In this document: piece after piece, positions 46,933 to 55,437 of the stretch | Layout of the letters: each line of letters starts with the position of its first letter | Numbering within the stretch: position 1 is the first letter of the stretch | Source of the DNA: Chromatiales bacterium | GTDB taxonomy: Bacteria; Pseudomonadota; Gammaproteobacteria; JAHELT01 | Direction of reading: 5' to 3' | Assembly (NCBI GenBank): GCA_024644045.1 | Contig: JAHELT010000002.1 | Coordinates: forward strand, 37,379 to 101,378 | DNA: 64,000 nt | The notes under the pieces: generated by a model | What the model saw: only the letters and a program-made list of their open reading frames with translations | The model's database searches: none | Told to the model about the DNA's origin: nothing | Translations under genes and position numbers: made by a program

Positions 46933-47783
46933 CTCGACGCGGACCCCGCACCCAGCGCCGCCTGCAGCTCGACCAGGACGTCGACGCAGGGCGCGGACAC
47001 CTTCAGGCACAAGTGCTCGTCGGCGCGCGTGCGTCCGAGGTTGATTGCCGCGATGCGTTTGCCCTGCTCCACGGCGCGGCGTGCAAAGCGGTAGCCCGAG
47101 AACACCATCAGCGACGAGCCTATCACCAGCATCGCATCCGCAGCCTCGAGCGCCGCGCCGGCCGAGGCGACCCGCTCGCCCGGGACGTTCTCGCCGAAGA
47201 ACACCACGTCCGGCTTGAGCATGCCGCCGCAGCCGGCGCAGTCCGGCACGGTGAAATCGCTGTAATCAGCTTCGCCCAGGTGTGCATCACCGTCCGGTGC
47301 GTGCGCGACGTCGGCAGGTTGGAAACGCGGGTTGCGCAACACCAGCTGCATCTGCACCGCGGCGCGCGTGAACCGCGAGCCGCAGCCGAGGCACACGACG
47401 CCTGCCAGACGGCCGTGCAGATCGATGACTCTGCGGTGACCGGCGCGGCGATGCAGGTCGTCGACGTTCTGCGTGACCAGGCAGGCAACGTGTCCCGCCT
47501 GCTCGAGTTCGCTCAAGGCGCGGTGGGCGGCGTTCGGGCGGGCGCGTACGAAACGGCGCCAGCCGACCAGTGAACGCGCCCAGTAGCGCCGGCGAGCCGC
47601 CGCCGAGCGCACGAAGTCGCGGTAGTCGACGGGTTGCGGGTGTTTCCACTGGCCGTCGTGGTCGCGGTAGTCGGGGATCCCGGAGGCCGTGCTGATACCC
47701 GCGCCGGTCAACACGAACAGGCGCCGGTGCGACGCACAGAAGTCGGCCAGTGAGTCGACTCCGGCATGTGCATTCACAGGCAT
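46929..47783 (-). CDS. Sir2-family NAD-dependent protein deacylase
   Basis: A 284-residue sirtuin with [31 protein letters not shown], the catalytic histidine in VIDLHGRL, a zinc-binding pair set (CLGCGS and CAGCGG), VVFFGENVP and [14 protein letters not shown] at 47783 is preferred over an upstream TTG at 47810. The stop overlaps the D-aminoacylase start, so the two are translated together. Divergent from the small membrane protein at 47983. Confidence 0.93.
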   Translation of the reverse strand: MPVNAHAGVDSLADFCASHRRLFVLTGAGISTASGIPDYRDHDGQWKHPQPVDYRDFVRSAAARRRYWARSLVGWRRFVRARPNAAHRALSELEQAGHVACLVTQNVDDLHRRAGHRRVIDLHGRLAGVVCLGCGSRFTRAAVQMQLVLRNPRFQPADVAHAPDGDAHLGEADYSDFTVPDCAGCGGMLKPDVVFFGENVPGERVASAGAALEAADAMLVIGSSLMVFSGYRFARRAVEQGKRIAAINLGRTRADEHLCLKVSAPCVDVLVELQAALGAGSASR

Positions 47784-47982
47784 GGTCTGCGCGCTTTCCA
47801 CCCGGCTCAACCTACGGGAAAGCAGCGCGTTTGTCTAAGCCCGTGCGCGATCAGATTTCGCGTTGCCCGCGGCCGGGACACGGTAAGATAGCGCGCTTTG
47901 TCCAGCCGGGAACCGCGCCTATGCCTGTCTCGCCCGTTCGTCCCTTGCCGGGCGGTTGCACCGCCGGCGCAGTGCCGGCCTG

Positions 47983-48198
47983 ATGCGTTACCGCGAGGAC
48001 CAGCTCGGCCAGATCTATTCGCAGAGCGAGGGCCTGCAGCTCATGCTCACTTTCAGCGTCAGTCTGGCGCTGCTGGTCGGGCTCGCGCTGTTCTGGTTGG
48101 GGCGCCACGGGCGCGTGCTGTGGCTCAAGGTCTGGAGCGTCAGTCTGATTGCGATGAGCATCGTCTACCTCGCCGCCGACCTGCTCGGCTACGCGTGA
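47983..48198 (+). CDS. Small membrane protein, unknown
   Basis: A 71-residue protein, MRYREDQLGQIYSQSEGLQ followed by two hydrophobic segments (LMLTFSVSLALLVGLALFWLG and VWSVSLIAMSIVYLAAD, quoted in parts) with a basic loop between them. No family recognised. ATG at 47983; the stop TGA overlaps the GTG start of the EamA gene, so translational coupling is expected. Confidence 0.62.
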   Translation: MRYREDQLGQIYSQSEGLQLMLTFSVSLALLVGLALFWLGRHGRVLWLKVWSVSLIAMSIVYLAADLLGYA

Positions 48199-49079
48199 GC
48201 CGGCGCGCTGTGCGCAAAGGCTATGCGTACGGCGTTTTTCTGGTGCTGCTGGGCGGGTTGTGCCTGAGCATCGCCGGCATCCTGCTGCGCAACCTTGAAT
48301 CCGCCGACGGCTGGCAGGTGCTGTTCTATCGTGCGGTGGCCTTTTTCGTAACCCTGTTCGCAATCCTCTCGGTGCGCTACCGCGGGCGCCTGCCTGCGGC
48401 TTACCTCGCGGTCGGTTGGCACGGATTGCTGGCCGGCACGGTGCTCGGGTTGGGCTCGATTGCCTACGTGTTCGCGCTGCTGTTCACCACGGTGGCGAAC
48501 GTGGTGTTCATAATCGGCGCCTCGCCGCTGGTCGCGGCGCTGGTCGGGTGGCTGTGGCTCAGGGAGCGGCTCTACGTCAGCAGTGTCCTCGCCATGCTCG
48601 CCGCTTTCGGCGGCATCGGTCTGATGCTGATCGACGGGTTCGTCGCCGGTCGCTGGCTGGGCAACGTGATGGCGCTGCTGGTGGTGCTGTCTTTCGTCGT
48701 GTTTCTGGTGTTGCTGCGCGGCAGGCGCGACCTGGACATGCTGCCGGCGACCAGCATCGGCGGCATCGTTGCCGCGCTGGTCGCAGGCGTCATGGCGGGC
48801 AGCCTGTACGTGTCCATGCACGATCTGTTGATCGCGCTGGTGCTGGGCTCGGTGCAGTTCTGCGGCGGGTTCATGCTGATCACGATCGCGACGCGCCACG
48901 TGCCAGCCGCTGAGGTCGCGCTGTTCTCGCTGAGCGAAGCCGTGCTTGCGCCGCTGTGGGTGTGGATCGGCGTGGACGAAATTCCCAGTGCATTGACCCT
49001 GAGCGGTGCCGCTGTGGTGTTCGCTGCGGTGGTGAGCTACTGCGTCATCGGCATTCGCCGCGAGCGGGCCACGGAGTAA
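48195..49079 (+). CDS. EamA/DMT-family transporter
   Basis: A 294-residue membrane protein of ten hydrophobic segments with two EamA repeats (GYAYGVFLVLLGGLCLSIAGILLRN..., and the second half starting near MALLVVLSFVVFLVL). VIFIIGASPLVAAL-like (here VVFIIGASPLVAALVGWLWLRERLY) is the conserved helix 4-5 region. Exporter of small metabolites by family; substrate unknown. Starts with GTG at 48195 overlapping the preceding stop. Confidence 0.87.
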   Translation: MSRRAVRKGYAYGVFLVLLGGLCLSIAGILLRNLESADGWQVLFYRAVAFFVTLFAILSVRYRGRLPAAYLAVGWHGLLAGTVLGLGSIAYVFALLFTTVANVVFIIGASPLVAALVGWLWLRERLYVSSVLAMLAAFGGIGLMLIDGFVAGRWLGNVMALLVVLSFVVFLVLLRGRRDLDMLPATSIGGIVAALVAGVMAGSLYVSMHDLLIALVLGSVQFCGGFMLITIATRHVPAAEVALFSLSEAVLAPLWVWIGVDEIPSALTLSGAAVVFAAVVSYCVIGIRRERATE

Positions 49080-49135
49080 CGGGTCACGCCCGGCCGCTCC
49101 CCGCGTGCGCGGCGGAGCCGCGCCTTTGCGTTCCC

Positions 49136-49149
49136 TTGATTTACATCAG
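49136..49149 (+). promoter_or_regulatory. FNR/ANR-type box
   Basis: TTGAT, TTAC, ATCAG matches the FNR consensus TTGAT-N4-ATCAA at 9 of 10 positions. Its centre (49142.5) is about 41 bp before a start site predicted from the TATAAG at 49171-49176, which is the class II activator position. The flavoprotein gene starts at 49184. Confidence 0.6.
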
Positions 49150-49183
49150 GGATCGCTGCAGACCGGCGGATATAAGTAGAGCG

Positions 49184-49789
49184 ATGAACAACGGGACCAG
49201 AATACTCGCAATCAACGGCTCCTACCGGGACGACGGCATCACCGACCAGGCCGTCGAGATGGTGGTGCACGCGCTGAAAAACGCCGGCGCAACGGTGGAG
49301 ACGATCTCGCTTCGCGAGCACCACATCGAGTTCTGTCTCAACTGCCGGGTGTGCACCCAGCAGCCCGGTGATGCGCCGGGTGAGTGCGTGCACGATGACG
49401 GCATGCGTGAGCTGATCGACAAGATCGAGCGTGCCGATGCGTATGTGCTCGCCTCGCCGACCAACTTCGGGTCAGTGACCGCACTGTTCAAGCGCTTCAT
49501 GGAGCGTCTGGTCGTGTACGCCTACTGGCCGTGGGGTCAGCACACACCGCGTTTCCGCAAGGCGCGTTTGCCCCGTAAAAAAGCGCTGCTCATTTCTTCC
49601 TGCGCGGCGCCCGGGATCCTCGGGCGTGTGATGTTCGGTACGCCTGTGCAGCTTAAGACCGCCGCCCGGACCATGGGCGCCGATCCGGTGGGCATGCTGT
49701 TCACCGGGCTGATCGCCGGCCAGGCCGACGCACGGCTTCCGGCGCGCCTGCAGTCCAAAGCCGAGCGCCTCGCCGCAAAACTGACCTGA
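49184..49789 (+). CDS. NADPH-dependent FMN reductase family flavoprotein
   Basis: A 201-residue flavodoxin-fold protein. The FMN-phosphate loop is ILAINGSYRDDGITDQ, and YVLASPTNFGSVTALFKRFMERL fits the family. Four cysteines in CLNCRVC followed by C ten residues later (GEC) resemble, but do not exactly match, the cluster motif of iron-sulfur flavoproteins. It may be a reductase of iron or quinones under low oxygen. ATG at 49184; weak Shine-Dalgarno; promoter elements lie directly upstream, so the mRNA could be almost leaderless. Confidence 0.82.
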   Translation: MNNGTRILAINGSYRDDGITDQAVEMVVHALKNAGATVETISLREHHIEFCLNCRVCTQQPGDAPGECVHDDGMRELIDKIERADAYVLASPTNFGSVTALFKRFMERLVVYAYWPWGQHTPRFRKARLPRKKALLISSCAAPGILGRVMFGTPVQLKTAARTMGADPVGMLFTGLIAGQADARLPARLQSKAERLAAKLT

Positions 49790-49801
49790 TTTCGTCACTC
49801 T

Positions 49802-49831
49802 GGGGACACTCCCCGAATTGTTGAAAATTCG
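49802..49831. repeat. Dispersed repeat, copy D, with adjacent hairpin
   Basis: GGGGACACTCCCC (49802-49814) is a variant of the palindrome seen in copies A-C, in the convergent gap between the flavoprotein gene and uup. It is followed by CGAATT (49814-49819), a 6-nt loop and AATTCG (49826-49831), which touches the uup stop codon. The pair probably ends transcription from both sides. Confidence 0.6.
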
Positions 49832-51730
49832 TCAGGGTGGGGGCTGCTCGCCTTCCAGCTCGACCCAGCGCTCCAGGCAGGCCTCGAGTTCGCGCTGCTT
49901 GCCGGTGAGCGCCTGCAGGACCTGCTCGACCTCGGCGTAGGGACGGGCGTAGAAACCCTCGGCGCTCGACTGTCCTTCCAGCGCGGCGATCTCGGATTCC
50001 AGGGTCTCGATCGTGCCCGGGAGCGCATCGAGTTCGCGCTGCAGCTTGTAGGAAAGCTTGCCGCCGGCACCGGGTGCGCGCGTCCGGGCCTCGCGCACGG
50101 CCGGACCTTCCGTTTTGTCACGCGGTGTGTCGGTCTCGGCCAGCGCTTTGCCGCGCTTGAGCCAGTCGCTGTAGCCGCCGGCGTAGCGCTGGATGGTTCC
50201 GTCCTGCTCGAACACCAGAACACTGGTCACCACGTTGTCCAGAAACTCGCGATCGTGGCTCACCAGGAGCAGGGTGCCCGAGTATTCCTTGAGGCGGGTC
50301 TCGAGCACGTCCAGTGTCTCGATGTCCAGATCGTTGGTCGGCTCATCGAGCACCAGCAGGTTCGCCGGGCGAGTGAGCAGCCGTGCCAGGATGATGCGAT
50401 TGCATTCGCCGCCCGACAGCGAGCTCACCGGGCTCATGGCGCGTTTTGCGCTGAACAGAAACCCCTGCAGATACCCGATGACATGCCGGTCTTTGCCGTT
50501 GAGCGTCACGTAGTCCTTGCCGTCGCCCACGGTTTCCGCAACCGTCTTGTCCGGATCCAGCTCGCGGCGCAGCTGATCGAAGTAGGCGCAGCGAACGTTG
50601 GTGCCGAGCTTGACCGTACCCGTCTGCGGCGGGATCTCTCCCAGCAGCAGGCGCAGCAGCGTGCTCTTTCCCACGCCGTTGTTGCCGACGATGCCGATCC
50701 GCTCACCACGCATGACTTTCAACGAGAAGCGCTCGATCAGCGGGGTGTCGCCGTAGCGGTAACTGGCGTTGTGCACTTCCAGCACCTTGCGGCCCGACTG
50801 CTCCGATTCCTCGATGTGCACGCGCGCGTTGTTCAGCGGCGTGATGCGCTGGGCGCGCTCCTCGCGCATGCCCTGCAGCGCTCGCACCCGGCCCTCGTTG
50901 CGGGTACGGCGTGCCTTGATTCCCTGACGGATCCAGGCCTCCTCCTGCGCCAGCTTCTTGTCGAACAACGCGTCGCGCTCGGACTCGACCTGCAGCGCTT
51001 CGCGCTTGCGCTCGAGATACGTGCGGTAGTCGCCCGGCCAGCTGGTCACCCGCCCACGGTCGAGCTCGACAATGCGCGTCGCCAGCCGCTGCAGGAACCG
51101 GCGATCGTGGGTCACGAACGCGACGCAGCCCGCGAAGCGCTGCACCTCGTCTTCCAGCCATTCGATCGTGTGCAGGTCCAGATGATTGGTGGGCTCATCG
51201 AGCAGCAGCAGGTCCGGGTTGCCGACCAGCGCTCTGGCGAGTGCCACGCGGCGCCGCCAGCCGCCCGACAGCGCGTGCAGGCGCTCGTTCGCGGGCAGCT
51301 GCAGATCGCTCAGGATCGTGCTCACGCGTTGCTCGAGGTTCCAGCCGCCATGCGCCTCGATACGGCGCTCGAGCGCCTCGAGCTCGTGCAGACCGGCCGT
51401 GTCGAGCGCCTGCTCGGAGAGCGTCTTGTAACGCGCGTGCAACGCTCTGAGCGCCTGCAGCCCGCCGGCGACAAACTCGGCCACGTCGGTGTCGAGCTGC
51501 TGCGGCAGGGTCTGCTGCAGCACGCTGATACCGATTCCGGGATGGCGCAGAATTTCGCCCGAGTCGGGGTGCAGCTCTCCGGTAATCAGTTTGAACAGCG
51601 AGGTCTTGCCGGCGCCGTTACGCCCGATCAGGCACACGCGCTCACCGGCCTGCAGCTCCAGCGCGGCATGGTTGAGTATCGGCACATCGCCGAACTCCAG
51701 CGAAACGTCGTCGAAGCGCACCAGAAACAT
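49832..51730 (-). CDS. uup: ABC-F family ATPase Uup
   Basis: A 632-residue cytosolic ABC-F protein (E. coli Uup is about 635). It has two ATPase domains: Walker A GRNGAGKTS and GNNGVGKST, signatures LSGGWRRR and LSGGECNR, Walker B LLLLDEP and LLVLDEP. The interdomain arm is rich in R, Q and E (FDKKLAQEEAWIRQGIKARRTRNEGR), and a C-terminal coiled coil follows KLSYKLQRELDALPGTIE. ABC-F proteins act on the ribosome and Uup also in DNA-repair contexts. ATG at 51730; the frame is open upstream without support. Confidence 0.93.
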   Translation of the reverse strand: MFLVRFDDVSLEFGDVPILNHAALELQAGERVCLIGRNGAGKTSLFKLITGELHPDSGEILRHPGIGISVLQQTLPQQLDTDVAEFVAGGLQALRALHARYKTLSEQALDTAGLHELEALERRIEAHGGWNLEQRVSTILSDLQLPANERLHALSGGWRRRVALARALVGNPDLLLLDEPTNHLDLHTIEWLEDEVQRFAGCVAFVTHDRRFLQRLATRIVELDRGRVTSWPGDYRTYLERKREALQVESERDALFDKKLAQEEAWIRQGIKARRTRNEGRVRALQGMREERAQRITPLNNARVHIEESEQSGRKVLEVHNASYRYGDTPLIERFSLKVMRGERIGIVGNNGVGKSTLLRLLLGEIPPQTGTVKLGTNVRCAYFDQLRRELDPDKTVAETVGDGKDYVTLNGKDRHVIGYLQGFLFSAKRAMSPVSSLSGGECNRIILARLLTRPANLLVLDEPTNDLDIETLDVLETRLKEYSGTLLLVSHDREFLDNVVTSVLVFEQDGTIQRYAGGYSDWLKRGKALAETDTPRDKTEGPAVREARTRAPGAGGKLSYKLQRELDALPGTIETLESEIAALEGQSSAEGFYARPYAEVEQVLQALTGKQRELEACLERWVELEGEQPPP

Positions 51731-51855
51731 GCGCGCGGAGTCTACGCGAAATGGCTTGTTTATCCAGTTGACTGGGTTAAGGTAACGCCGATTCCACAAC
51801 GACAATCTGCGGTGCCGGAACCTCCGCCGCCGCTCCACAATCAGGGAGCTGGACC

Positions 51856-52341
51856 ATGGGACGCATCCTCGTTTCACTGCTCATCGGCGCGCTGCTGGGC
51901 GGATTCGTCGGGTTTGCCGGCGGCATCTTTGTGTACCCGTATATTTTCCTGGCCGACGTGGTTGCCACCGAGGACATCGGCGACGTGTCAGGGCGGCAGG
52001 TGGTTGCCAAGGGCAGCTTCATCCATGCCGATCCTGGCGATCCGATCCACTACGGCAGCGGCGGCGTCACCGTCTACGCCGATGCGGTGCACCTGCAGGA
52101 GGATTTCGAGGTCGGCCCCGGGCCCGCGTTCCACGTCTACCTGGTGCCGCAGCCGGAGGTCACGCCCGATACCGACGTTGCCGCCACCATGTTCGTCGAT
52201 CTGGGGCGGCTGCGCGCGTTCAAGGGCAGCCAGGTCTACAAGATACCGGCCGGTGTGGATCTCGAGCGCTATCCGAACGTGATCGTCTGGTGCGCTCAGT
52301 TCGGCGTGCTGATCTCGCCCGCCAAGCTCGCCTACCTCTAG
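51856..52341 (+). CDS. DM13-domain membrane-anchored protein
   Basis: A 161-residue protein with an N-terminal transmembrane anchor (ILVSLLIGALLGGFVGFAGGIFVY) and an exported DM13 domain: GSFIHADPGDPIHYGSGGVTVYADAVHLQEDFEVGPGPAFHVYLVPQ. DM13 is suggested to be redox-active or cytochrome-like through conserved cysteine; here the C-terminal CAQFGVLIS keeps it. ATG at 51856 has GGAG at 7 nt. The DUF938 gene begins 3 bp later. Confidence 0.85.
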   Translation: MGRILVSLLIGALLGGFVGFAGGIFVYPYIFLADVVATEDIGDVSGRQVVAKGSFIHADPGDPIHYGSGGVTVYADAVHLQEDFEVGPGPAFHVYLVPQPEVTPDTDVAATMFVDLGRLRAFKGSQVYKIPAGVDLERYPNVIVWCAQFGVLISPAKLAYL

Positions 52342-52344
52342 CGC

Positions 52345-52947
52345 GTGGCGCTGGACAAGCCCTTTTCCCAGGCGTGCGAGAACAACCGCGCGCCGATCCT
52401 GGCAGTGATCAAGCCGCTGTTCGCCGAGTGCCGGGCGGTGCTCGAGATCGGCAGCGGCACGGGCCAGCACGCCGTGTACTTCGCCGCCGAGCTGCCGCAT
52501 CTGCAGTGGCTGACCAGCGACCGGGAGGAGGGGCACGCGGGCATCCGCGCGTGGATCGACGAGGCGAGTCTGCCCAACCTGCGCCCGCCGTTGAGCCTCG
52601 ACGTGCAGCAGCAGCCCTGGCCCGAGCTCGAGGTGGACGCGGTGTTTTCCGCGAACACCGCCCACATCATGAGCTGGCCGATGGTCGAGGCGTTTTTCGC
52701 CGGCGTCGCCGCGCTGTTGCCGGGTGGCGGCGCGTTCGTGCTTTACGGCCCGTTCAACTACGCCAACCGTTACACGAGCGACAGCAACGCGGCGTTCGAT
52801 CGGCGGCTGAAAGCGCGCGACCCGCTAAGCGGGATCCGCAATTTCGAAGACCTGCAGCGGCTGGCCGGGGAGGGCGGCATGTCATTCGTACGCGATTATG
52901 CGATGCCCGCGAACAACCGCATCCTGCACTGGCGGAAGGACGCATAG
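52345..52947 (+). CDS. DUF938 SAM-dependent methyltransferase
   Basis: A 200-residue protein of the DUF938 family: KPFSQACENNRAPILAVIKPLF, VLEIGSGTGQHAVYFA (SAM-binding motif I), FSANTAHIMSWPMVEAFF, YGPFNY and TSDSNAAFDRRLKARDPLSGIRNFE. Substrate unknown; common in Gammaproteobacteria. GTG at 52345, 3 bp after the DM13 stop, so they form an operon. It ends 11 bp from the convergent permease gene. Confidence 0.9.
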   Translation: MALDKPFSQACENNRAPILAVIKPLFAECRAVLEIGSGTGQHAVYFAAELPHLQWLTSDREEGHAGIRAWIDEASLPNLRPPLSLDVQQQPWPELEVDAVFSANTAHIMSWPMVEAFFAGVAALLPGGGAFVLYGPFNYANRYTSDSNAAFDRRLKARDPLSGIRNFEDLQRLAGEGGMSFVRDYAMPANNRILHWRKDA

Positions 52948-52958
52948 CGCGCCGCGCC

Positions 52959-53771
52959 TCAATTCAGCAAACGTTTGCGAATGACCACCACGGCCGCGTA
53001 GTAGAACACGGTCATGTAGAGCAGCAGCACCAGCGTGTGCAGCAGCGGCTGCGTCAGCGGCTGCCCGGAAACAATCGGCCGGGTCAGCGCCACCGCGTGC
53101 GTCAGCGGCAGCACGTGCACGAACTCCTGCACCACCGCCGGCAGGGTCGACACCGGGTAAAACACGCCGCACATGATGAACATCGGCGTGATTATCAGCA
53201 CGAAGTAGTAGTTGAAGAATTCATAACCGGGTGAAGCCGCTGTCATCAGCAGCGCCGGCGCGGCGAAGCACAGCCCGATCAACAGAACCACCGGCAACAC
53301 AAACAACGCCTGCCAGCCCTGCACCACGCCGAGCAGCGCCGCAACCGCCAGGATCGCGCAACCGCTCAGCAGGCTTTTCGTGGCGCACCAGAGCAGCTCG
53401 CCCGCCAGGATGTCCTCGATCTCGAGCGGCGTGGCGAGAATCGCCTCATAGGTTTTCTGAGGCACCATCCGGGTGTACACCGAGTACATGGCCTCGTAGC
53501 TCGCGGTGGTCATGGCCGAGGATGCAATCATTCCCGAGGCAAGAAACGTGATGTAGGGCATCCCGCCCATCTCACCGATGAAGTGCCCGAGGCCGAAGCC
53601 CAGCCCCAGGAGGTACAGCGTCGGTTCGCCGAAGTTCAGCAGCAGCGACGGTATCACCAGCCGGCGCCAGACCAGCACGTTACGCCGCCACACGGCGAAC
53701 GCGCCGCGGCGCAAACGCGGTATGCGCCAGGGGTCCCAGCCCATGGCTACAGTGCCCGCTTCGTTTGCCAT
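52959..53771 (-). CDS. ABC-2 type transporter permease (NodJ-like)
   Basis: A 270-residue membrane protein with about six hydrophobic segments. It contains LNFGEPTLYLLGLGFGLG, YEAMYSVYTRMVPQKTYEAILATPLE and MFIMCGVFYPVSTLP, the pattern of ABC-2 exporters of the NodJ/RfbA class. Cargo unknown. The ATG at 53771 overlaps the ATPase stop by 1 nt (TGATG). Works with the ATPase encoded at 53771-54673. Confidence 0.88.
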   Translation of the reverse strand: MANEAGTVAMGWDPWRIPRLRRGAFAVWRRNVLVWRRLVIPSLLLNFGEPTLYLLGLGFGLGHFIGEMGGMPYITFLASGMIASSAMTTASYEAMYSVYTRMVPQKTYEAILATPLEIEDILAGELLWCATKSLLSGCAILAVAALLGVVQGWQALFVLPVVLLIGLCFAAPALLMTAASPGYEFFNYYFVLIITPMFIMCGVFYPVSTLPAVVQEFVHVLPLTHAVALTRPIVSGQPLTQPLLHTLVLLLYMTVFYYAAVVVIRKRLLN

Positions 53772-54673
53772 CAGTCGCGCAGCTCCCGCCCGGTGAGCTT
53801 GAGAAACACATCCTCCAGGCCGCTCGGGCGGTGCACGAACTGCGTGTGCGTGTCGTGCAGTTCGGCGAGCAGCGGCGCCGCGTCGTGGGTGTAGCAGTAC
53901 AGGCTGGTGCCCATGCGCTCGGTGCGGCATTCGAGTGCGTCGAAGCGCGCGATCGAGCTCTCGCCGCGGATCTCGACGACTTCCGGCTCCACGTGCTCAG
54001 CGATCAGTTGCGCGGGCGAGCCGTGCGACAGAATGCTTCCGTGGTCCATGATCACCAGCTCATCGCACAACCGCTCAGCCTCTTCCATGTAGTGCGTGGT
54101 CAAAATCAACGTCGTGCCCGCGGCTCGCAGCTCGGCGAGTCGTCCCCAGATCACGTGCCTTGCCTGCGGGTCGAGCCCGGTGGTCGGCTCATCGAGCACC
54201 ACCAGCTCGGGCTCGTTGATCAGGGCGCGGGCGATGGTCAGGCGGCGTTGCATCCCGCCCGACAGGGTGTGCGTGCGCGCATGGCGGCGCTCGGCCAGCG
54301 CGACGAATTCCAGCAGCGCGTCGATGCGCGCGTCGAGCCCGGCGCTGGGCAGCGCGAAGTAGGATGCATACACGCGCAGATTCTCCGCGACGGTGAAGTC
54401 AGGGTCGAGATTGTCCGCCTGCGGCACGACGCCGACCCGCCGGCGGATCTGCGAAGCATGCTCGTGAACCGGCAACCCGAACGCCTCGAGCGCACCGCCG
54501 GACTTGGGCGTCAGACCCAGCATCAGGCGCAGGGTGGTTGTCTTGCCGGCGCCGTTGGGACCGAGAAAGCCGTAGCACCGACCGCGCGGAATACTGAAAT
54601 CGACGCCGTTGACCACCCGCGCGGCGCCGTAGGTCTTGCTCAGGTTCTGTGCGACGACGACGGGGTCGATCAT
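53771..54673 (-). CDS. ABC-2 transporter ATP-binding protein (NodI-like)
   Basis: A 300-residue ATPase with Walker A GPNGAGKTT, Q-loop VVPQADNLDPDFTVAENL, signature LSGGMQRR, Walker B LVVLDEP, TTGLDPQARH and switch TTHYMEEAERL. The DNLDPDFTV pattern is seen in NodI and related exporters. ATG at 54673 (MIDPVVVAQNLSKTYG). First gene of the two-gene exporter operon, divergent from the zinc-ribbon gene. Confidence 0.9.
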   Translation of the reverse strand: MIDPVVVAQNLSKTYGAARVVNGVDFSIPRGRCYGFLGPNGAGKTTTLRLMLGLTPKSGGALEAFGLPVHEHASQIRRRVGVVPQADNLDPDFTVAENLRVYASYFALPSAGLDARIDALLEFVALAERRHARTHTLSGGMQRRLTIARALINEPELVVLDEPTTGLDPQARHVIWGRLAELRAAGTTLILTTHYMEEAERLCDELVIMDHGSILSHGSPAQLIAEHVEPEVVEIRGESSIARFDALECRTERMGTSLYCYTHDAAPLLAELHDTHTQFVHRPSGLEDVFLKLTGRELRD

Positions 54674-54839
54674 GGTTGGTGGCAGCGTGGTCTGCAAAGG
54701 GCGCAATGATGCCGCGTTGCACCGGTGTGCGAAAGGGCGACGGGGGCTGCGCTGGACCGGGGCGGCGCGCGAATGGTCCGCGGCCGGCCGTTGCTTGCTA
54801 CCATTGCCGGGTGGAGCGCAACACAGTCGAGAAAGGCTA

Positions 54840-55256
54840 ATGACCAACGAGGTGACTTTGCTGTGCTGGCGCTGCGGCACTGCGCTGGAGAGCATTCCGG
54901 TGCCGCTCAGCCGGCTCGCCTACTGCCCGCAATGCCGCGCAGATCTGCACGTGTGCCGCATGTGCCGGGAGTTCGATACCAAGCTGGCCGACCAGTGCCG
55001 GGCGGAGCTGGATGATGTGCCGCACGAGAAAGAGCGTGCGAACTTTTGCGACCACTTCAGTGCGTCCAGCACCGCGTATGTGGCTGACGACGACAGCAAG
55101 GCGCGCGCCGCACGCGCCGAACTGGATGCCCTGTTCGGTGTCGACAGCGGGAGCCCCGCGCCGCGCCCCGGCGAGAGCAAGTCCGATGCCGCCCGGCGCG
55201 AGCTGGAATCCCTGTTCGGGATGGACGAGGGGGACAAGAAGAAAGGCCCGCAATAG
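54840..55256 (+). CDS. Zinc-ribbon-type small protein, unknown
   Basis: A 138-residue soluble protein. The N-terminal third has cysteine pairs (CWRCG, CPQCR, CRMC, with DQC and FCDHF further on) that look like a zinc ribbon. The C-terminal part holds two copies of an ARAELDALFG / ARRELESLFGMDEG short helix in acidic, disordered sequence. ATG at 54840 with AGG close upstream. Family recognised only as a conserved proteobacterial hypothetical. Repeat C follows. Confidence 0.75.
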   Translation: MTNEVTLLCWRCGTALESIPVPLSRLAYCPQCRADLHVCRMCREFDTKLADQCRAELDDVPHEKERANFCDHFSASSTAYVADDDSKARAARAELDALFGVDSGSPAPRPGESKSDAARRELESLFGMDEGDKKKGPQ

Positions 55257-55316
55257 TCCGGGAAAGAAGGCGTGGTTATCGTAGAAGGGGACCGATTTGT
55301 TCGAGCACGGCGGTCA

Positions 55317-55435
55317 GGGGGCAGTCCCCGTCGGCGCCGAGTGGACGGTCCGCGTGGTTGCCGGCGTCAAACGCATCGACCTCGCCTGCGTGTGGAGGGG
55401 GACAGTCCCCGTCCTGGGCGAAGGGAACAGTCCCC
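55317..55435. repeat. Dispersed GGGGACAGTCCCC repeat, copy C
   Basis: GGGGGCAGTCCCC (55317-55329), a 67-bp interior (55330-55396), one extra G and GGGGACAGTCCCC (55398-55410) reproduce the layout of copy A exactly. A third variant GGGAACAGTCCCC (55423-55435) ends 2 bp before the TGS GTPase stop codon. Located in the convergent gap between the zinc-ribbon gene and the GTPase gene. Confidence 0.88.
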
Positions 55436-55437
55436 TC

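Noticed and set aside
50255..52282. Plus-strand open frame of 675 codons opposite uup
   Set aside because: Antisense of two well-conserved ATPase domains; no motif of its own.
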